Positions 15,446 through 24,083 of a stretch of DNA of 64,000 nt are shown here, piece after piece. The notes beneath the pieces are model-generated. The model made no database searches. It worked only from the letters and a program-made list of their open reading frames with translations, and was not told the origin of the DNA. Position 1 is the stretch's first letter. Each line of letters starts with the position of its first letter. The stretch is taken from positions 34,891 to 98,890 of the forward strand of contig JAEYYB010000024.1 in NCBI GenBank assembly GCA_023430975.1, in the 5' to 3' direction. Source of the stretch: Bacillota bacterium. GTDB lineage: Bacteria; Bacillota; Clostridia; Acetivibrionales; DSM-2933. The translations under genes and the position numbers were made by a program.

Positions 15446-15958
15446 ATGACAAATAAACCAATATGGCTTGGAAATGGTTTGTTCTATTTTAACTATGGTG
15501 AAACTGACGAAACTTTAGTCGGTGCTACAAAAGGCGGCGGTAGCTTTGCAGTTGAAAGAGAATACAAACCAATTGAAAGAGATGGGACTTATGGCACAGT
15601 AAAAGGCGAAGTCAGAAAAATATCTGTAGTCCCTAAATTAACCATCAATGCACTTGAATTATCTACGGATAATTTAGAAAAATTTTACGGTATGACAGCA
15701 TCAGAAGAAACAGGCTACACAAAACTGACTGAAGGTGTAGATGTAGCAGATACAGACTTTATAAAAAACGTTGCTTTTGTTGGCAAAAGAGCAGACGGAA
15801 AGCAGATAGTAATTATAGTTGAAAATGCACTTGGTAACGGTAACTTGGAGCTTGCTTTTGAAAATAAAGAAGAAGTTGCAACAGAAGTAACTTATGAGGG
15901 TTGCTATGACCCTACAGCATTGGAAACACCGCCTTATGAAATAAGGTTGTATGCTTAA
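15446..15958 (+). CDS. Major tail tube protein
   Basis: A 170-residue beta-rich protein, MTNKPIWLGNGLFYFNYGET..., with GGSFAVEREYKPIERDG and a C-terminal segment ending ETPPYEIRLYA. This matches small tail tube proteins of Firmicutes siphophages, which polymerise around the tape measure. AAGGAGG is a very strong ribosome-binding site, as expected for an abundant structural protein. A terminator follows, separating it from the chaperone genes. Confidence 0.8.
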   Translation: MTNKPIWLGNGLFYFNYGETDETLVGATKGGGSFAVEREYKPIERDGTYGTVKGEVRKISVVPKLTINALELSTDNLEKFYGMTASEETGYTKLTEGVDVADTDFIKNVAFVGKRADGKQIVIIVENALGNGNLELAFENKEEVATEVTYEGCYDPTALETPPYEIRLYA

Positions 15959-15982
15959 AAATTAATACCATTTGTTCGAACA

Positions 15983-16015
15983 GGGATTATCAAATTGATA
16001 GTCCCTTTATTTTTT
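15983..16015 (+). terminator. Terminator after tail tube
   Basis: GGGATTATCA pairs with TGATAGTCCC (one G-U), followed by a T-rich run. Likely a partial terminator limiting chaperone expression. Confidence 0.7.
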
Positions 16016-16036
16016 ATAAATACGGAGGAATTAAAC

Positions 16037-16345
16037 ATGATTAATTCAGAAAAAGTCTTCGATTTGTTGCCTTGGATGATTGAAATATTCGAGAAACTAG
16101 ACTTACAGAAATTCATTGAATCAAACAAAGATAAAGATGCAAATGCTTTAGGCACTGCGGTAATATTTCATATTTGTAAGAACTCCAAGAAAGTTAAAAA
16201 GGAATTCTTTACAGCAATATCAATTCTCAATGATATAAGCTTTGACGAAGCTTGTAAACTGCCATTAGGTGAACTAATAGCAACACTCAAAGAACTAGGA
16301 AAAGACCCGGAGCTTTTGAATTTTTTCAAACTTGCCGTTCAGTAG
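16037..16345 (+). CDS. Tail assembly chaperone, frame-0 product
   Basis: A 102-residue helical protein (MINSEKVFDLLPWMIEIFEK...) in the position of lambda gpG, between tail tube and tape measure. GGAGG precedes the ATG at 16037. Near its end the codons AAT TTT TTC contain the heptamer T TTT TTC (16321-16327), and an open -1 frame continues to 16668. The short form would be made most often and the longer G-T type fusion occasionally. Both chaperone the tape measure protein during tail assembly. Confidence 0.8.
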   Translation: MINSEKVFDLLPWMIEIFEKLDLQKFIESNKDKDANALGTAVIFHICKNSKKVKKEFFTAISILNDISFDEACKLPLGELIATLKELGKDPELLNFFKLAVQ

Positions 16346-16668
16346 GAGCGGCAAAAGCTATAAATCTACTCTACACTCATTATCCATGGGAGTTCATCAA
16401 ACGACAACCACCCAAGGTATTAACAAATCTATTAGAGGAAGCTTTTGAGATAGACTTAGAAAAATCAGCATGGGAAAAGTGGCTTGTAGAGTATCGCATA
16501 TCAGTATCAGCAGGACAGAAATTTATGTCATTTGATGACTATATTAAGAAGCTTAAGAAACCAAAGACAAATCAACAAATTGAAAAGATGACAGTTGAAG
16601 AAAAACAAGAACTAGAAAAGATGGCGGAAAGCCTTAAAAATAAACCATTTAAAACTATAAGAGAATAG
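16037..16668 (+). CDS. Tail assembly chaperone, -1 frameshift fusion (210 aa)
   Basis: A fusion predicted from slippage at 16321-16327. Frame 0 is read to TTC (16325-16327), then the -1 frame from CAA at 16327, giving ...LLNFFQTCRSVGAAKAINLL and on to KPFKTIRE and TAG at 16666-16668. The downstream frame (about 113 codons) has no plausible start of its own early on. A hairpin TTGCCG/CGGCAA (16332-16337 with 16349-16354) lies 4 bases after the slip site. This is the classical G/GT arrangement of long-tailed phages. The fusion is inferred, not observed. Confidence 0.75.
16321..16354 (+). promoter_or_regulatory. Programmed -1 frameshift signal
   Basis: Slippery heptamer T TTT TTC in the correct phase, a 4-base spacer, then a 6-base-pair stem with an 11-base loop spanning the frame-0 stop codon. 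Confidence 0.75.
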
Positions 16669-16679
16669 GGGGTGATACT

Positions 16680-18491
16680 ATGAATCTATTTACTATTATG
16701 GGAACTATCATGTTACAGAATACACAAGCAAATCAAGCATTACAACAAACAACAAATCAAGCTCAAAGCACATCATCAAAACTGTCATCTATAATTGGGA
16801 CAGCGGCAAAAGTAGGGGCTGGAATAGTGACAGGTGTTGCAGCAGGAGCAACAGCATTGTTTGGACTTGCCACAAAGGCAGCAGATGCAGCAAGTAACAT
16901 AAAAGATATGGCAGACAGAACAGGTTCAACACCTGAACAGTTTCAAAAATTAAAATATGCTGCGGAAATGTCAGGGATGAGTGTTGAAGGCTTGGAAAAA
17001 GCAATGATTAAGCAACAAAAAGCTTTTGCTGATGCATCAGAAGGGGCAAAAGCACAATCAGCAGCTTATAGCAGACTAGGGATTGATATAACTAAAGTCG
17101 GTAGTTCTAGTGAGGCTTTTGACTTGGTTATAGCGAAACTTGCAGACATGAAAAATGAAACAGAGAGAAACGCTTTAGCGAATGACATATTTGGTAAGTC
17201 TTATGCTGATTTAACACCTATGTTAAATGAAGGTTCTTCCGGGATTGATGCATTAAAACAAAAAGCAATTGACTTAGGCTTGGTAATGAGTAACGAATCA
17301 GTTGAAGCTGGTGAAGCCTTTGGAGATAGTTTAGAGACTCTTAAAAGCAGCTTTGAAATGGTGATAACAAAAATAGGTGCTGAAGCACTTCCCATAATTT
17401 CATCGCTTGTTGATTTTGTACTTGCTAATATGCCGACAATTCAAGCGGTTGTAAGTACTGTATTTACAGCCGTAGGTGATGTTGTAAGGATTGCCGGGGA
17501 GATATTTAATAATTACCTTCTACCAGCCTTTAAGTCTATTTGGGATTGGGTAAAGCCATATTTACCACAAATACAAGCCTTTTTTCAGACCGTATTTGCT
17601 GCGGTGGGGTTAGTATTACAGAGTTTTATTACTACGGTAGGTCAAGTAATCAACTATGTAAAACAATGGTTTATGGACAATCAAGCCACCGTTGACAGCA
17701 TAAAACAACTCTTCTTTACAGCTTTTGAGTATATCAAAACAGTCATAATCACAGCAATAAACATTCTCACAACTATATGGAACAAGTACGGTCAAGACAT
17801 CCAAAACATTGCTAAAACTGCATGGAATGTCATTGGGACTGTAGTTAAAACAGCTATTGACCTGGTTTCTGGTATCTTCAAGACATTTACAGCACTTTTA
17901 CAGGGTGATTGGTCAGGAGCTTGGGAGGCTATTAAAAGCACTGTAAGTAATGTATGGGAAGGTATTAAATCCATTATAGGTACAGAAATTGACTTAATTA
18001 AATCAGTTATAGGCTTGGGGTTAGATGTTGTAAAAGATGCATTTTCTAAGGTTTTCGGAGCAATTGGCAATGTAGTATCAGGTGTATTTGATGGTATCAA
18101 AAACAGCATTAAGAACGGTATTAACAGTGTTATTTCAGGTATTAACTTCTTTATCCGCAAAATCAACAGTATAAAAATCAATATTCCATCTGTAGATATC
18201 CCATTGGTTGGTGTTGTAGGCGGTGGTTCAATTGGATTCCCCACCATTCCTGAAATCCCAATGTTGGCTGAAGGTGGAAATATACAACGTTCAGGTCGTG
18301 TAATTGTCGGTGAGGAAGCACCAGAAATATTAGATTTACCAAGAGGGGCAAGGGTAACACCACTGGACAAAGCAGGATCAGGAGAGATTGTAATACAGAT
18401 TAACAACCCGACAATCATGACTGATAGAGATATTGATATCTTCGGGGACAAGCTTGTTAAAAGACTGAAAACATTGGGGGTTAAACTATAA
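16680..18491 (+). CDS. Tail tape measure protein
   Basis: A 603-residue protein that sets tail length. The N-terminal segment is Gln/Asn/Thr-rich (LQNTQANQALQQTTNQAQST) followed by an Ala/Gly hydrophobic stretch (about 40-62). The MADRTGSTPEQFQKLKYAAE motif is common in phage tape measures. Several amphipathic/hydrophobic repeats run from about 215 to 480. There is no obvious muralytic domain. At this length the tail would be relatively short. GGGGGTG precedes the ATG. The stop overlaps the next start (TAATG). Confidence 0.9.
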   Translation: MNLFTIMGTIMLQNTQANQALQQTTNQAQSTSSKLSSIIGTAAKVGAGIVTGVAAGATALFGLATKAADAASNIKDMADRTGSTPEQFQKLKYAAEMSGMSVEGLEKAMIKQQKAFADASEGAKAQSAAYSRLGIDITKVGSSSEAFDLVIAKLADMKNETERNALANDIFGKSYADLTPMLNEGSSGIDALKQKAIDLGLVMSNESVEAGEAFGDSLETLKSSFEMVITKIGAEALPIISSLVDFVLANMPTIQAVVSTVFTAVGDVVRIAGEIFNNYLLPAFKSIWDWVKPYLPQIQAFFQTVFAAVGLVLQSFITTVGQVINYVKQWFMDNQATVDSIKQLFFTAFEYIKTVIITAINILTTIWNKYGQDIQNIAKTAWNVIGTVVKTAIDLVSGIFKTFTALLQGDWSGAWEAIKSTVSNVWEGIKSIIGTEIDLIKSVIGLGLDVVKDAFSKVFGAIGNVVSGVFDGIKNSIKNGINSVISGINFFIRKINSIKINIPSVDIPLVGVVGGGSIGFPTIPEIPMLAEGGNIQRSGRVIVGEEAPEILDLPRGARVTPLDKAGSGEIVIQINNPTIMTDRDIDIFGDKLVKRLKTLGVKL

Positions 18492-19939
18492 TGAGATTAT
18501 TTAAAATAAATGGGTCAACAGTCATAGTTGACCCTAACTGGAATGTTTCCAGTAGATTGAATCAGCGTACTACTATGAGTATGACAGTAATTGATTTGCA
18601 GGACTTAGAAAGCATATACGAAGGTGCTTCGGTGGAAATGTATGACGATGATATAAAGTTGTTTGCAGGAATTGTTTATTCTGTCAGGAAAACCGAGGCT
18701 ATGCCCGGTGTACTGTATCATGATGTACAGGCTATAGATAATTCAGCTTTAGCTGATAAAAGAATAGTTGTAGGTGTCGCAGAGGATGAATACGCAGGGG
18801 AAATTATAAGAACTCTAATCCTTCCTTTATTAGCTGAAGAGGGAGTTATCGAGGGAGATATACAGGATGGTGCATTAATTTCTAAGGCTGTTTTTAACTA
18901 TATCAAATGTAGTGAAGCACTAGACCAATTAAAAGACCTTACAGGCTTTAATTGGAAGATAGATAATGACAAGAAGCTTAATTTCTTCAGTAGAGATACA
19001 AACACTTCACCTTTTGTACTTAATAACACTGTACCACACAGCAGTTTTGAGCAAAACAGCACCATGGGTGACTACAGGAATAGACAATATGTTCGAGGGG
19101 AAAAGGGTGAAACAGCAGTGCAATCACTGGAAAAACCTTCACCGAAACCCGATGGACAAAGTCAAAATTTTGTAATGAGATTTCCTTTGGCTAAGAAGCC
19201 ATCAATATATATTAACAGCGTGCAAGTTAATGAAAGCGATATAGGGGTAAATGGACTTGATACAGGAAAGAAGTGGTATTTCACATATAACAGCAACACC
19301 ATAACACAAGACAATTCTGAAACTCCATTATTGGCTACTGACGTTCTGGAAATCACCTATACAGGACTTAGAAATATACTTCTTATGCTTGATAATAATT
19401 CAGGTATTAATGATAGAAAAGATAAGGAAACAGGGACAAGCGGTATATATGAAAGCATGTCAAATGAGCAAACCATCAAAAGCACAAATCAAGCTATACA
19501 ATATGGTCAGGGACTGATTCAAAAGTATGGGGAAATCTCTGATACGGTAAGCTTTACAACCACCGTTACCGGGTTAGAAGCTGGACAGTTATTAACGGTT
19601 AACAAGCCTTTGTTTAATATTAATGACAGCTTTTTAATTGAGTCTGTTAATATGTCAGCTTATGATGGCGGAAGTATTGAGTATCAAGTAACAGCTTTGG
19701 ATGGTGCTTCAATTGGTGGATGGGAAACATTCTTTAAAGAAATCATCAGGGATAATAGGAACTTCACGATTTCAGAAGATGAAGTGATTATATTGATAAA
19801 AAATGTCAGTGAATCAGAAAAATATACAGGTGAAATTGACGTTATTCTATTTAATCTATTATACCCATCTGAAACACTGTATCCATCCAATACACTATAT
19901 CCTAATGGTACGCCAACGATTATAAAATTAAAAGATTAG
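18491..19939 (+). CDS. Tail hub / baseplate protein
   Basis: A 482-residue protein starting MRLFKINGSTVIVDPNWNVS..., with VEMYDDDIKLFAGIVYSVRK and a repeated beta organisation, like gp27/gpD-type hub proteins that follow the tape measure in siphophages. The C-terminus carries short repeats (LLYPSETLYPSNTLYPNG). I do not see a lysozyme or peptidase motif. A separate distal tail protein is not evident, so this protein may combine the roles. Confidence 0.6.
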   Translation: MRLFKINGSTVIVDPNWNVSSRLNQRTTMSMTVIDLQDLESIYEGASVEMYDDDIKLFAGIVYSVRKTEAMPGVLYHDVQAIDNSALADKRIVVGVAEDEYAGEIIRTLILPLLAEEGVIEGDIQDGALISKAVFNYIKCSEALDQLKDLTGFNWKIDNDKKLNFFSRDTNTSPFVLNNTVPHSSFEQNSTMGDYRNRQYVRGEKGETAVQSLEKPSPKPDGQSQNFVMRFPLAKKPSIYINSVQVNESDIGVNGLDTGKKWYFTYNSNTITQDNSETPLLATDVLEITYTGLRNILLMLDNNSGINDRKDKETGTSGIYESMSNEQTIKSTNQAIQYGQGLIQKYGEISDTVSFTTTVTGLEAGQLLTVNKPLFNINDSFLIESVNMSAYDGGSIEYQVTALDGASIGGWETFFKEIIRDNRNFTISEDEVIILIKNVSESEKYTGEIDVILFNLLYPSETLYPSNTLYPNGTPTIIKLKD

Positions 19940-19949
19940 GGGGAATATT

Positions 19950-20411
19950 ATGGAACTAATGCAATGGTCAGGAACGTTCATAATTGAAACTAAAGATAAA
20001 AACACTTCAAAAGTAAAGACAGAAGTAATTCACAATAAAGTAATGAATACAGTACTAGACCAGTTAGCGAAAACGCTAAAGGGTGAAAATCCTGATTTAG
20101 AGATTAAATACCTTGCTTTAGGTACTTCTAACACTCCTATTTCTTTGACTGATACCAAGTTAGGAAATGAAATTTTTAGAACTCCTATTGTTAGTCAGAT
20201 AGTAACAGGCACAGGAGAAATAACAACGGATTTTACTATATTGGAAACTGAAGCAATAGGAAACATTGAAGAAATAGGTATCTTTGGAGGCAGTACCGCC
20301 ACCATTGAAGCGGATACTGGAACTTTAATCAGTAGGGTTCTTTGGTCAAAGGTTAAGACTGCTTCGGAAGAATTTACAATTAGAAGAGTTGACAAAGTAG
20401 GGAGGGGTTAG
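19950..20411 (+). CDS. Phage tail/fibre-associated protein
   Basis: A 153-residue beta-rich protein with KYLALGTSNTPISLTDTKLG and NIEEIGIFGGSTAT, a pattern shared with tail-collar and fibre-base proteins. AGGGGG precedes the ATG. It lies two bases from the next gene, so both are probably co-translated. Exact role unknown. Confidence 0.6.
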   Translation: MELMQWSGTFIIETKDKNTSKVKTEVIHNKVMNTVLDQLAKTLKGENPDLEIKYLALGTSNTPISLTDTKLGNEIFRTPIVSQIVTGTGEITTDFTILETEAIGNIEEIGIFGGSTATIEADTGTLISRVLWSKVKTASEEFTIRRVDKVGRG

Positions 20412-20413
20412 TA

Positions 20414-20848
20414 ATGGCGATTTACACAGTAACAAACTGGACGAATGGTTCTGGTGCAGCTATCAACGCAAATAACTTGAATCACATAGAGCAGGGCATT
20501 AAAGACTGTTCAGAAGCGATAAACAGCATTTCAGGGGATGGTGAGGGTAATTTAGTTATTGATGGTGAAGAAACAAACGTATACACCTTACCTACCGCAG
20601 ACAGTGAGACATTAGGCGGTGTTATCAATTCAACTGATGCTGACAACATGATTACAATAGATGAAGATGGAGTTATAAAGGCAGTACATCCAGCGACACA
20701 TGATGCTACTATTATTGAATTGGACACAACAGAGTTTAATAAAAATCTTGATTCTAGTGTAACTGATGTGCAGAAGTTAGCGGACTATGTTAATTCATTT
20801 GATATGTCAGCAGCATTTGCAAGGAAATTAAGGAATGGAGGAATATAA
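20414..20848 (+). CDS. Short tail fibre-like protein
   Basis: A 144-residue protein. Residues 1-35 (AIYTVTNWTNGSGAAINANNLNHIEQGI) resemble the start of many Firmicutes phage fibre proteins. A Gly/Thr-rich beta region follows (ETLGGVINSTDADNM). No receptor-binding domain can be named. GGAGGGG precedes the start. Confidence 0.6.
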   Translation: MAIYTVTNWTNGSGAAINANNLNHIEQGIKDCSEAINSISGDGEGNLVIDGEETNVYTLPTADSETLGGVINSTDADNMITIDEDGVIKAVHPATHDATIIELDTTEFNKNLDSSVTDVQKLADYVNSFDMSAAFARKLRNGGI

Positions 20849-20849
20849 A

Positions 20850-21179
20850 ATGGTAACAGCAAAGAAATTAGGACAAGCAACCTTAAATACTTCTGTAACT
20901 ACGCTGGTTACAGGTGTTACTGGTGGGGTTACAGAAGTTACAAGCATATGGTTGGTTAATACAGGTTCAAGCACAAGAACTGTAAAAATATATTCACATG
21001 GTTCAAGTTCAGCAACTGAAAACATGCTTTTTCAGTGGACATTAGACCCGAATGGGGGAAGTATGTTGCTACAATTGAATAATACTCCTATCATCTTGGC
21101 AGAAGGTGAAACTTTAAGGCTTGTTCAGGATGAAGGTAGTGACGTAACTGCGAGTTGCTATGGAATAGAGGAGGTATAA
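20850..21179 (+). CDS. Small tail structural protein, beta-rich
   Basis: A 109-residue protein, MVTAKKLGQATLNTSVTTLV..., with SIWLVNTGSSTRTVKIYSHG and a beta-sandwich-like pattern. The ATG at 20850 follows GGAGG at 8 bases; the in-frame ATG at 20835 includes that site. It is one of four small genes making up the tail tip. Similar proteins often form part of fibres, but the function is not assigned. Confidence 0.6.
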   Translation: MVTAKKLGQATLNTSVTTLVTGVTGGVTEVTSIWLVNTGSSTRTVKIYSHGSSSATENMLFQWTLDPNGGSMLLQLNNTPIILAEGETLRLVQDEGSDVTASCYGIEEV

Positions 21180-21182
21180 ATC

Positions 21183-22559
21183 ATGGGAGTAATTTCAAAT
21201 AAACCAGTAACTGTTGCACCTGCAATTTTAACTGAAGCTGGGGAAACATTATCAAATGGTGATTTAGTATCTATGGTAGACAATAAATTGTATGAGCTAC
21301 CACAATCTTTAGATACAATGACAACAGTTTTAAATTTTACTAGACATAGTTCTAACAGTTATGTTAGTAGTAATGTAATGCAGGGTGGGGCAAAAATACT
21401 AACTGTATATGCTAATTCTTCAGGATATCCTGAAGCAAGATTATATATCACAACAGATGATGGAATTCAACAAGTAGGTACTACATTTGTAATTAATAGT
21501 GCAGTAGCATACTTTTTAAATGTATTTAAACTTTCAGAAGAATATGTATTAATATATTATACAACTGGAAGTAATACCAGTGCAATTCCATATCTTTGTC
21601 TATTAAAAATAACTGGTAATGTCATAAGTAGTGTTGGGACAACTCCGACTTGTCTATCAACTGGTGTCGTAGGGTCAGTGTTTGAATTATTATCTTATGA
21701 TGGAGTTACTTGGAAGGTTTTGTTAGTTGGTAATGGTTATGATAGCAGTATTCCTTCATATGCACAAATATTAAGTGTTACAACTTCAGGAATTACTAAA
21801 GGTTCACTTCATAGTTGGGGTGCTTATACTAGTAGTTTACAAATAGCTGTTTTAAGTGAAAATAACTTTGTTTTAGCTTCAACTTATGGCAATACTTTAT
21901 ACTTAAGAGCATATACAGTATCAGACACCACACTAACCCAAGGAAGCATAACAAGTATTTCTGTAACATCAATTGGAACTCGTAATTTAAAAAGTATTGA
22001 TAGTAATAGATGTTATTATTATTATCAAAATAATACAAACAGTTATAAACATAGAATAGTAACTGTTTCGGGCACTGCAATTACTTTGGGAACAGAATAT
22101 GCAATTGATTCAGGAATAACACCAATAGATGCTGGTATTGTTGATATAGACAAAGTTTTATTTGTATATGGCCAAAGTTCAGTTTACTATGCAAAAATAT
22201 TAACAATTGATGGTACGGTAATTGATACAACAGCAACTGCAATAACTGTTCCTTCAGCGGTAATTAAATATGTTAAAAGATATGGTAATAAATATTTGTA
22301 TAGTAGCACAGGAACTTATCTTGTATCTATATCAGGCACAAATATTATAGCAACATTAGTCGCTAATTTCGGAATTGGTAGTTATCAATCGTACACACCA
22401 TATAAGTATTTTTCATTCACTATTGATTCAACAACCGCAGCCAATAGCAAAGCCATTTTATACGTTTTCACTGGGTTGTTTGAACCTACTGGGTATGTTA
22501 TATCAGATTCAAGGTTTGTTTCCAACACTGTACAAAAGGCTGCATATATGCCGTTTTAA
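21183..22559 (+). CDS. Probable receptor-binding tail protein, beta-propeller-like
   Basis: A 458-residue protein. The N-terminus (VTVAPAILTEAGETLSNGDL) looks like a virion-attachment segment. The rest is made of repeating beta units with similar ends, for example VLIYYTTGSNTS, VLFVYGQSSVYYAKIL and YLYSSTGTYLVSI, as in propeller-like adhesion domains. It is the largest protein in the tail-tip group and the best candidate for host recognition, an inference. Base composition is AT-rich with many Ser/Thr/Tyr codons. Confidence 0.55.
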   Translation: MGVISNKPVTVAPAILTEAGETLSNGDLVSMVDNKLYELPQSLDTMTTVLNFTRHSSNSYVSSNVMQGGAKILTVYANSSGYPEARLYITTDDGIQQVGTTFVINSAVAYFLNVFKLSEEYVLIYYTTGSNTSAIPYLCLLKITGNVISSVGTTPTCLSTGVVGSVFELLSYDGVTWKVLLVGNGYDSSIPSYAQILSVTTSGITKGSLHSWGAYTSSLQIAVLSENNFVLASTYGNTLYLRAYTVSDTTLTQGSITSISVTSIGTRNLKSIDSNRCYYYYQNNTNSYKHRIVTVSGTAITLGTEYAIDSGITPIDAGIVDIDKVLFVYGQSSVYYAKILTIDGTVIDTTATAITVPSAVIKYVKRYGNKYLYSSTGTYLVSISGTNIIATLVANFGIGSYQSYTPYKYFSFTIDSTTAANSKAILYVFTGLFEPTGYVISDSRFVSNTVQKAAYMPF

Positions 22560-22572
22560 GGGGGATTGAACA

Positions 22573-22788
22573 ATGATATTGATTGATAAAAACACAAAGA
22601 TACTAGTGGATGTAGTTGATACAACCGAAGAAGTTGAAAATGGATTGCTTATAACAAAAGGTACTGATAAATATATCTATGCTTCTTGTATTGAATTGGA
22701 AGTGCTTGATATAGAGCCACCCCAAGGTATTGAGATACAAAAGTATATGTATATTGATGAACAGTTTATTGAGGTGTCGGAGGTTTAG
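22573..22788 (+). CDS. Small phage protein, last gene of late operon
   Basis: A 71-residue acidic protein, MILIDKNTKILVDVVDTTEE..., ending YIDEQFIEVSEV. No family recognised. GGGGG precedes the ATG and a bidirectional terminator follows. Position suggests a minor tail or accessory protein. Confidence 0.6.
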   Translation: MILIDKNTKILVDVVDTTEEVENGLLITKGTDKYIYASCIELEVLDIEPPQGIEIQKYMYIDEQFIEVSEV

Positions 22789-22800
22789 AGACCGATTAAA

Positions 22801-22836
22801 AAAGGGATACCCATTTTAGGATATCCCTTATTATTT
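22801..22836. terminator. Bidirectional terminator
   Basis: AAGGGATA (22802-22809) pairs with TATCCCTT (22822-22829). T-rich tails occur on both strands, so it ends both the late operon and the minus-strand toxin/immunity operon. Confidence 0.8.
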
Positions 22837-22852
22837 TTGTATAATTGGTAGA

Positions 22853-23242
22853 TCATATCAAAATATCTGTCCAGTTAATACTTTCAGGTATATTCTGTGT
22901 TTTTATTAATTCGCTTATTATTTCAAATGCTTTCTCACGTGAGACATAACAGCAACTTGGAATCCTCATAGGTTCCCCGCCCACTTTATGCTCAACAACT
23001 TCAATTTCTATACTTTCATCATAAGGTGCTAAATAATCAGGATGCCTCATGATAAAGAATCCATAAGGTTCATCATAAAAGAATATAATTCTTTCGTCCA
23101 TTCCATCTATTTCAATGCATGATTCGCCATTTCCCTTTTTCCAGAAGTCAGCACCTTCATTAAATATAATTTCTTTCAAGTATTCTAAACTTGGATTTTT
23201 TATAGGACTTCCAGTCGGATTATCGTATGTGATAGTTTTCAT
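22853..23242 (-). CDS. Imm1-family immunity protein
   Basis: A 129-residue acidic protein. The C-terminal motif SREKAFEIISELIKTQNIPESINW, with an upstream CIEIDGMDERIIFFYDE strand pair, matches the Imm1 family, whose members protect against deaminase and other polymorphic toxins. AAGGGAG precedes the ATG. It lies 17 bases after the deaminase gene on the same strand, the expected toxin-then-immunity order. The family assignment rests on recognised motifs only. Confidence 0.75.
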   Translation of the reverse strand: MKTITYDNPTGSPIKNPSLEYLKEIIFNEGADFWKKGNGESCIEIDGMDERIIFFYDEPYGFFIMRHPDYLAPYDESIEIEVVEHKVGGEPMRIPSCCYVSREKAFEIISELIKTQNIPESINWTDILI

Positions 23243-23259
23243 AGTATTTCTCCCTTCAG

Positions 23260-23829
23260 TTATTTAACAGCTTTTAAAATAAGTGGTTCTAAGCTGTCTC
23301 CACTAAATATCGTAAGTTCATCTACTCCTAAATGCTTCAATAAGGCTGGCATTTCGCCTTTACACATGTTGCATGTTTTTCGGTCTACATACATTATGAT
23401 TCTTTTAGGCAACTTCCCCAATCTTTCATAAGCTCTTATTAAAGCATGTGATTCAGCATGTGTTAATGATTGTACATGTCCTAAGTGTTTTGGTTCTTTC
23501 TTCTTCGGTGGACACCATTTCACCATTTTAAACCATTTCTGCCGAAGTTCTTTTGTTGCTTCATGAGATTCTTTGGTAATAGATGAATTTACACCAAATA
23601 TAGCATGTCCGCCAACTTCTGTCATTGCAACTGTATCACCTGAATCTTCGGAATAAGGTTGTAATCCTGCTATTTCTCTAAATCTCGCTATTTTAGCACG
23701 CTTTTCTAATATAGTTTTAGCCATTTCATCAATAGCTCTTTTTGATGCCGTGGGAAACATTTTTTGTAAAGCTATGTATAGGTTTGCTTTTGCTGCTGCT
23801 TGTGCCTCTGTTGCTGCTTTATCTGGCAT
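23260..23829 (-). CDS. Deaminase-fold toxin
   Basis: A 189-residue protein whose C-terminal half carries the cytidine-deaminase-like zinc site: H124-A125-E126 (SLTHAESHALIRAY) and C153-x2-C156 (DRKTCNMCKGEMPALLKHLG). This layout matches bacterial toxin deaminases acting on nucleic acids or nucleotides; the substrate is unknown. The N-terminal half (AATEAQAAAKANLYIALQ...) is helical and has no signal peptide or known secretion domain. The ATG at 23829 is preferred to the in-frame GTG at 23841. Cognate immunity is the next gene. Standing alone at a prophage end, it could serve in phage exclusion, competition or lysogen maintenance. Confidence 0.75.
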   Translation of the reverse strand: MPDKAATEAQAAAKANLYIALQKMFPTASKRAIDEMAKTILEKRAKIARFREIAGLQPYSEDSGDTVAMTEVGGHAIFGVNSSITKESHEATKELRQKWFKMVKWCPPKKKEPKHLGHVQSLTHAESHALIRAYERLGKLPKRIIMYVDRKTCNMCKGEMPALLKHLGVDELTIFSGDSLEPLILKAVK

Positions 23830-23901
23830 ATAATTCACCAACTTCCTTATTGCTATATTGATACTGCTTACTTCGGTACTGCTGGTAAATCTTTCATATA
23901 T

Positions 23902-23929
23902 ATTTTATCAAAATGTTACTAATTTTCAA
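23902..23929 (-). promoter_or_regulatory. Promoter candidate for toxin-immunity operon
   Basis: On the minus strand TTGAAA (23929-23924), 16-base spacer, TAAAAT (23907-23902), about 75 bases before the deaminase start. Confidence 0.45.
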
Positions 23930-24040
23930 TAGTGATTTATAACGTTTAATAAATATGTATGTGTAAATAGTGGTGTAAAAACTTTGTAAGAGAACATTGA
24001 ATACTTACAATAAGCGTATTTCACGAATTTTGACCCACGG

Positions 24041-24083
24041 CTTGACATGCAAGGGGTCACTGGTTCGATTCCAGTAGTGACCA
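24041..24083 (+). tRNA. 3' half of tRNA-Val(GAC): prophage attachment-site remnant (attR)
   Basis: From the anticodon loop onward the sequence reads as tRNA-Val(GAC): TTGACAT loop with GAC, 3' anticodon strand GCAAG, GGGTC variable loop, T arm ACTGG-TTCGATT-CCAGT, acceptor 3' strand AGTGACC and discriminator A (24083). CCA is not encoded. The bases before the loop (ACGGC) cannot pair with GCAAG and there is no 5' half, so this is a displaced 3' end. It marks integration into a tRNA-Val gene whose intact copy should lie left of the window. Confidence 0.85.

Noticed and set aside
17792..18451. 219-codon antisense reading in the tape measure gene
   Set aside because: Shadow of a strongly coding plus-strand gene; no start signal, repetitive low-complexity composition.
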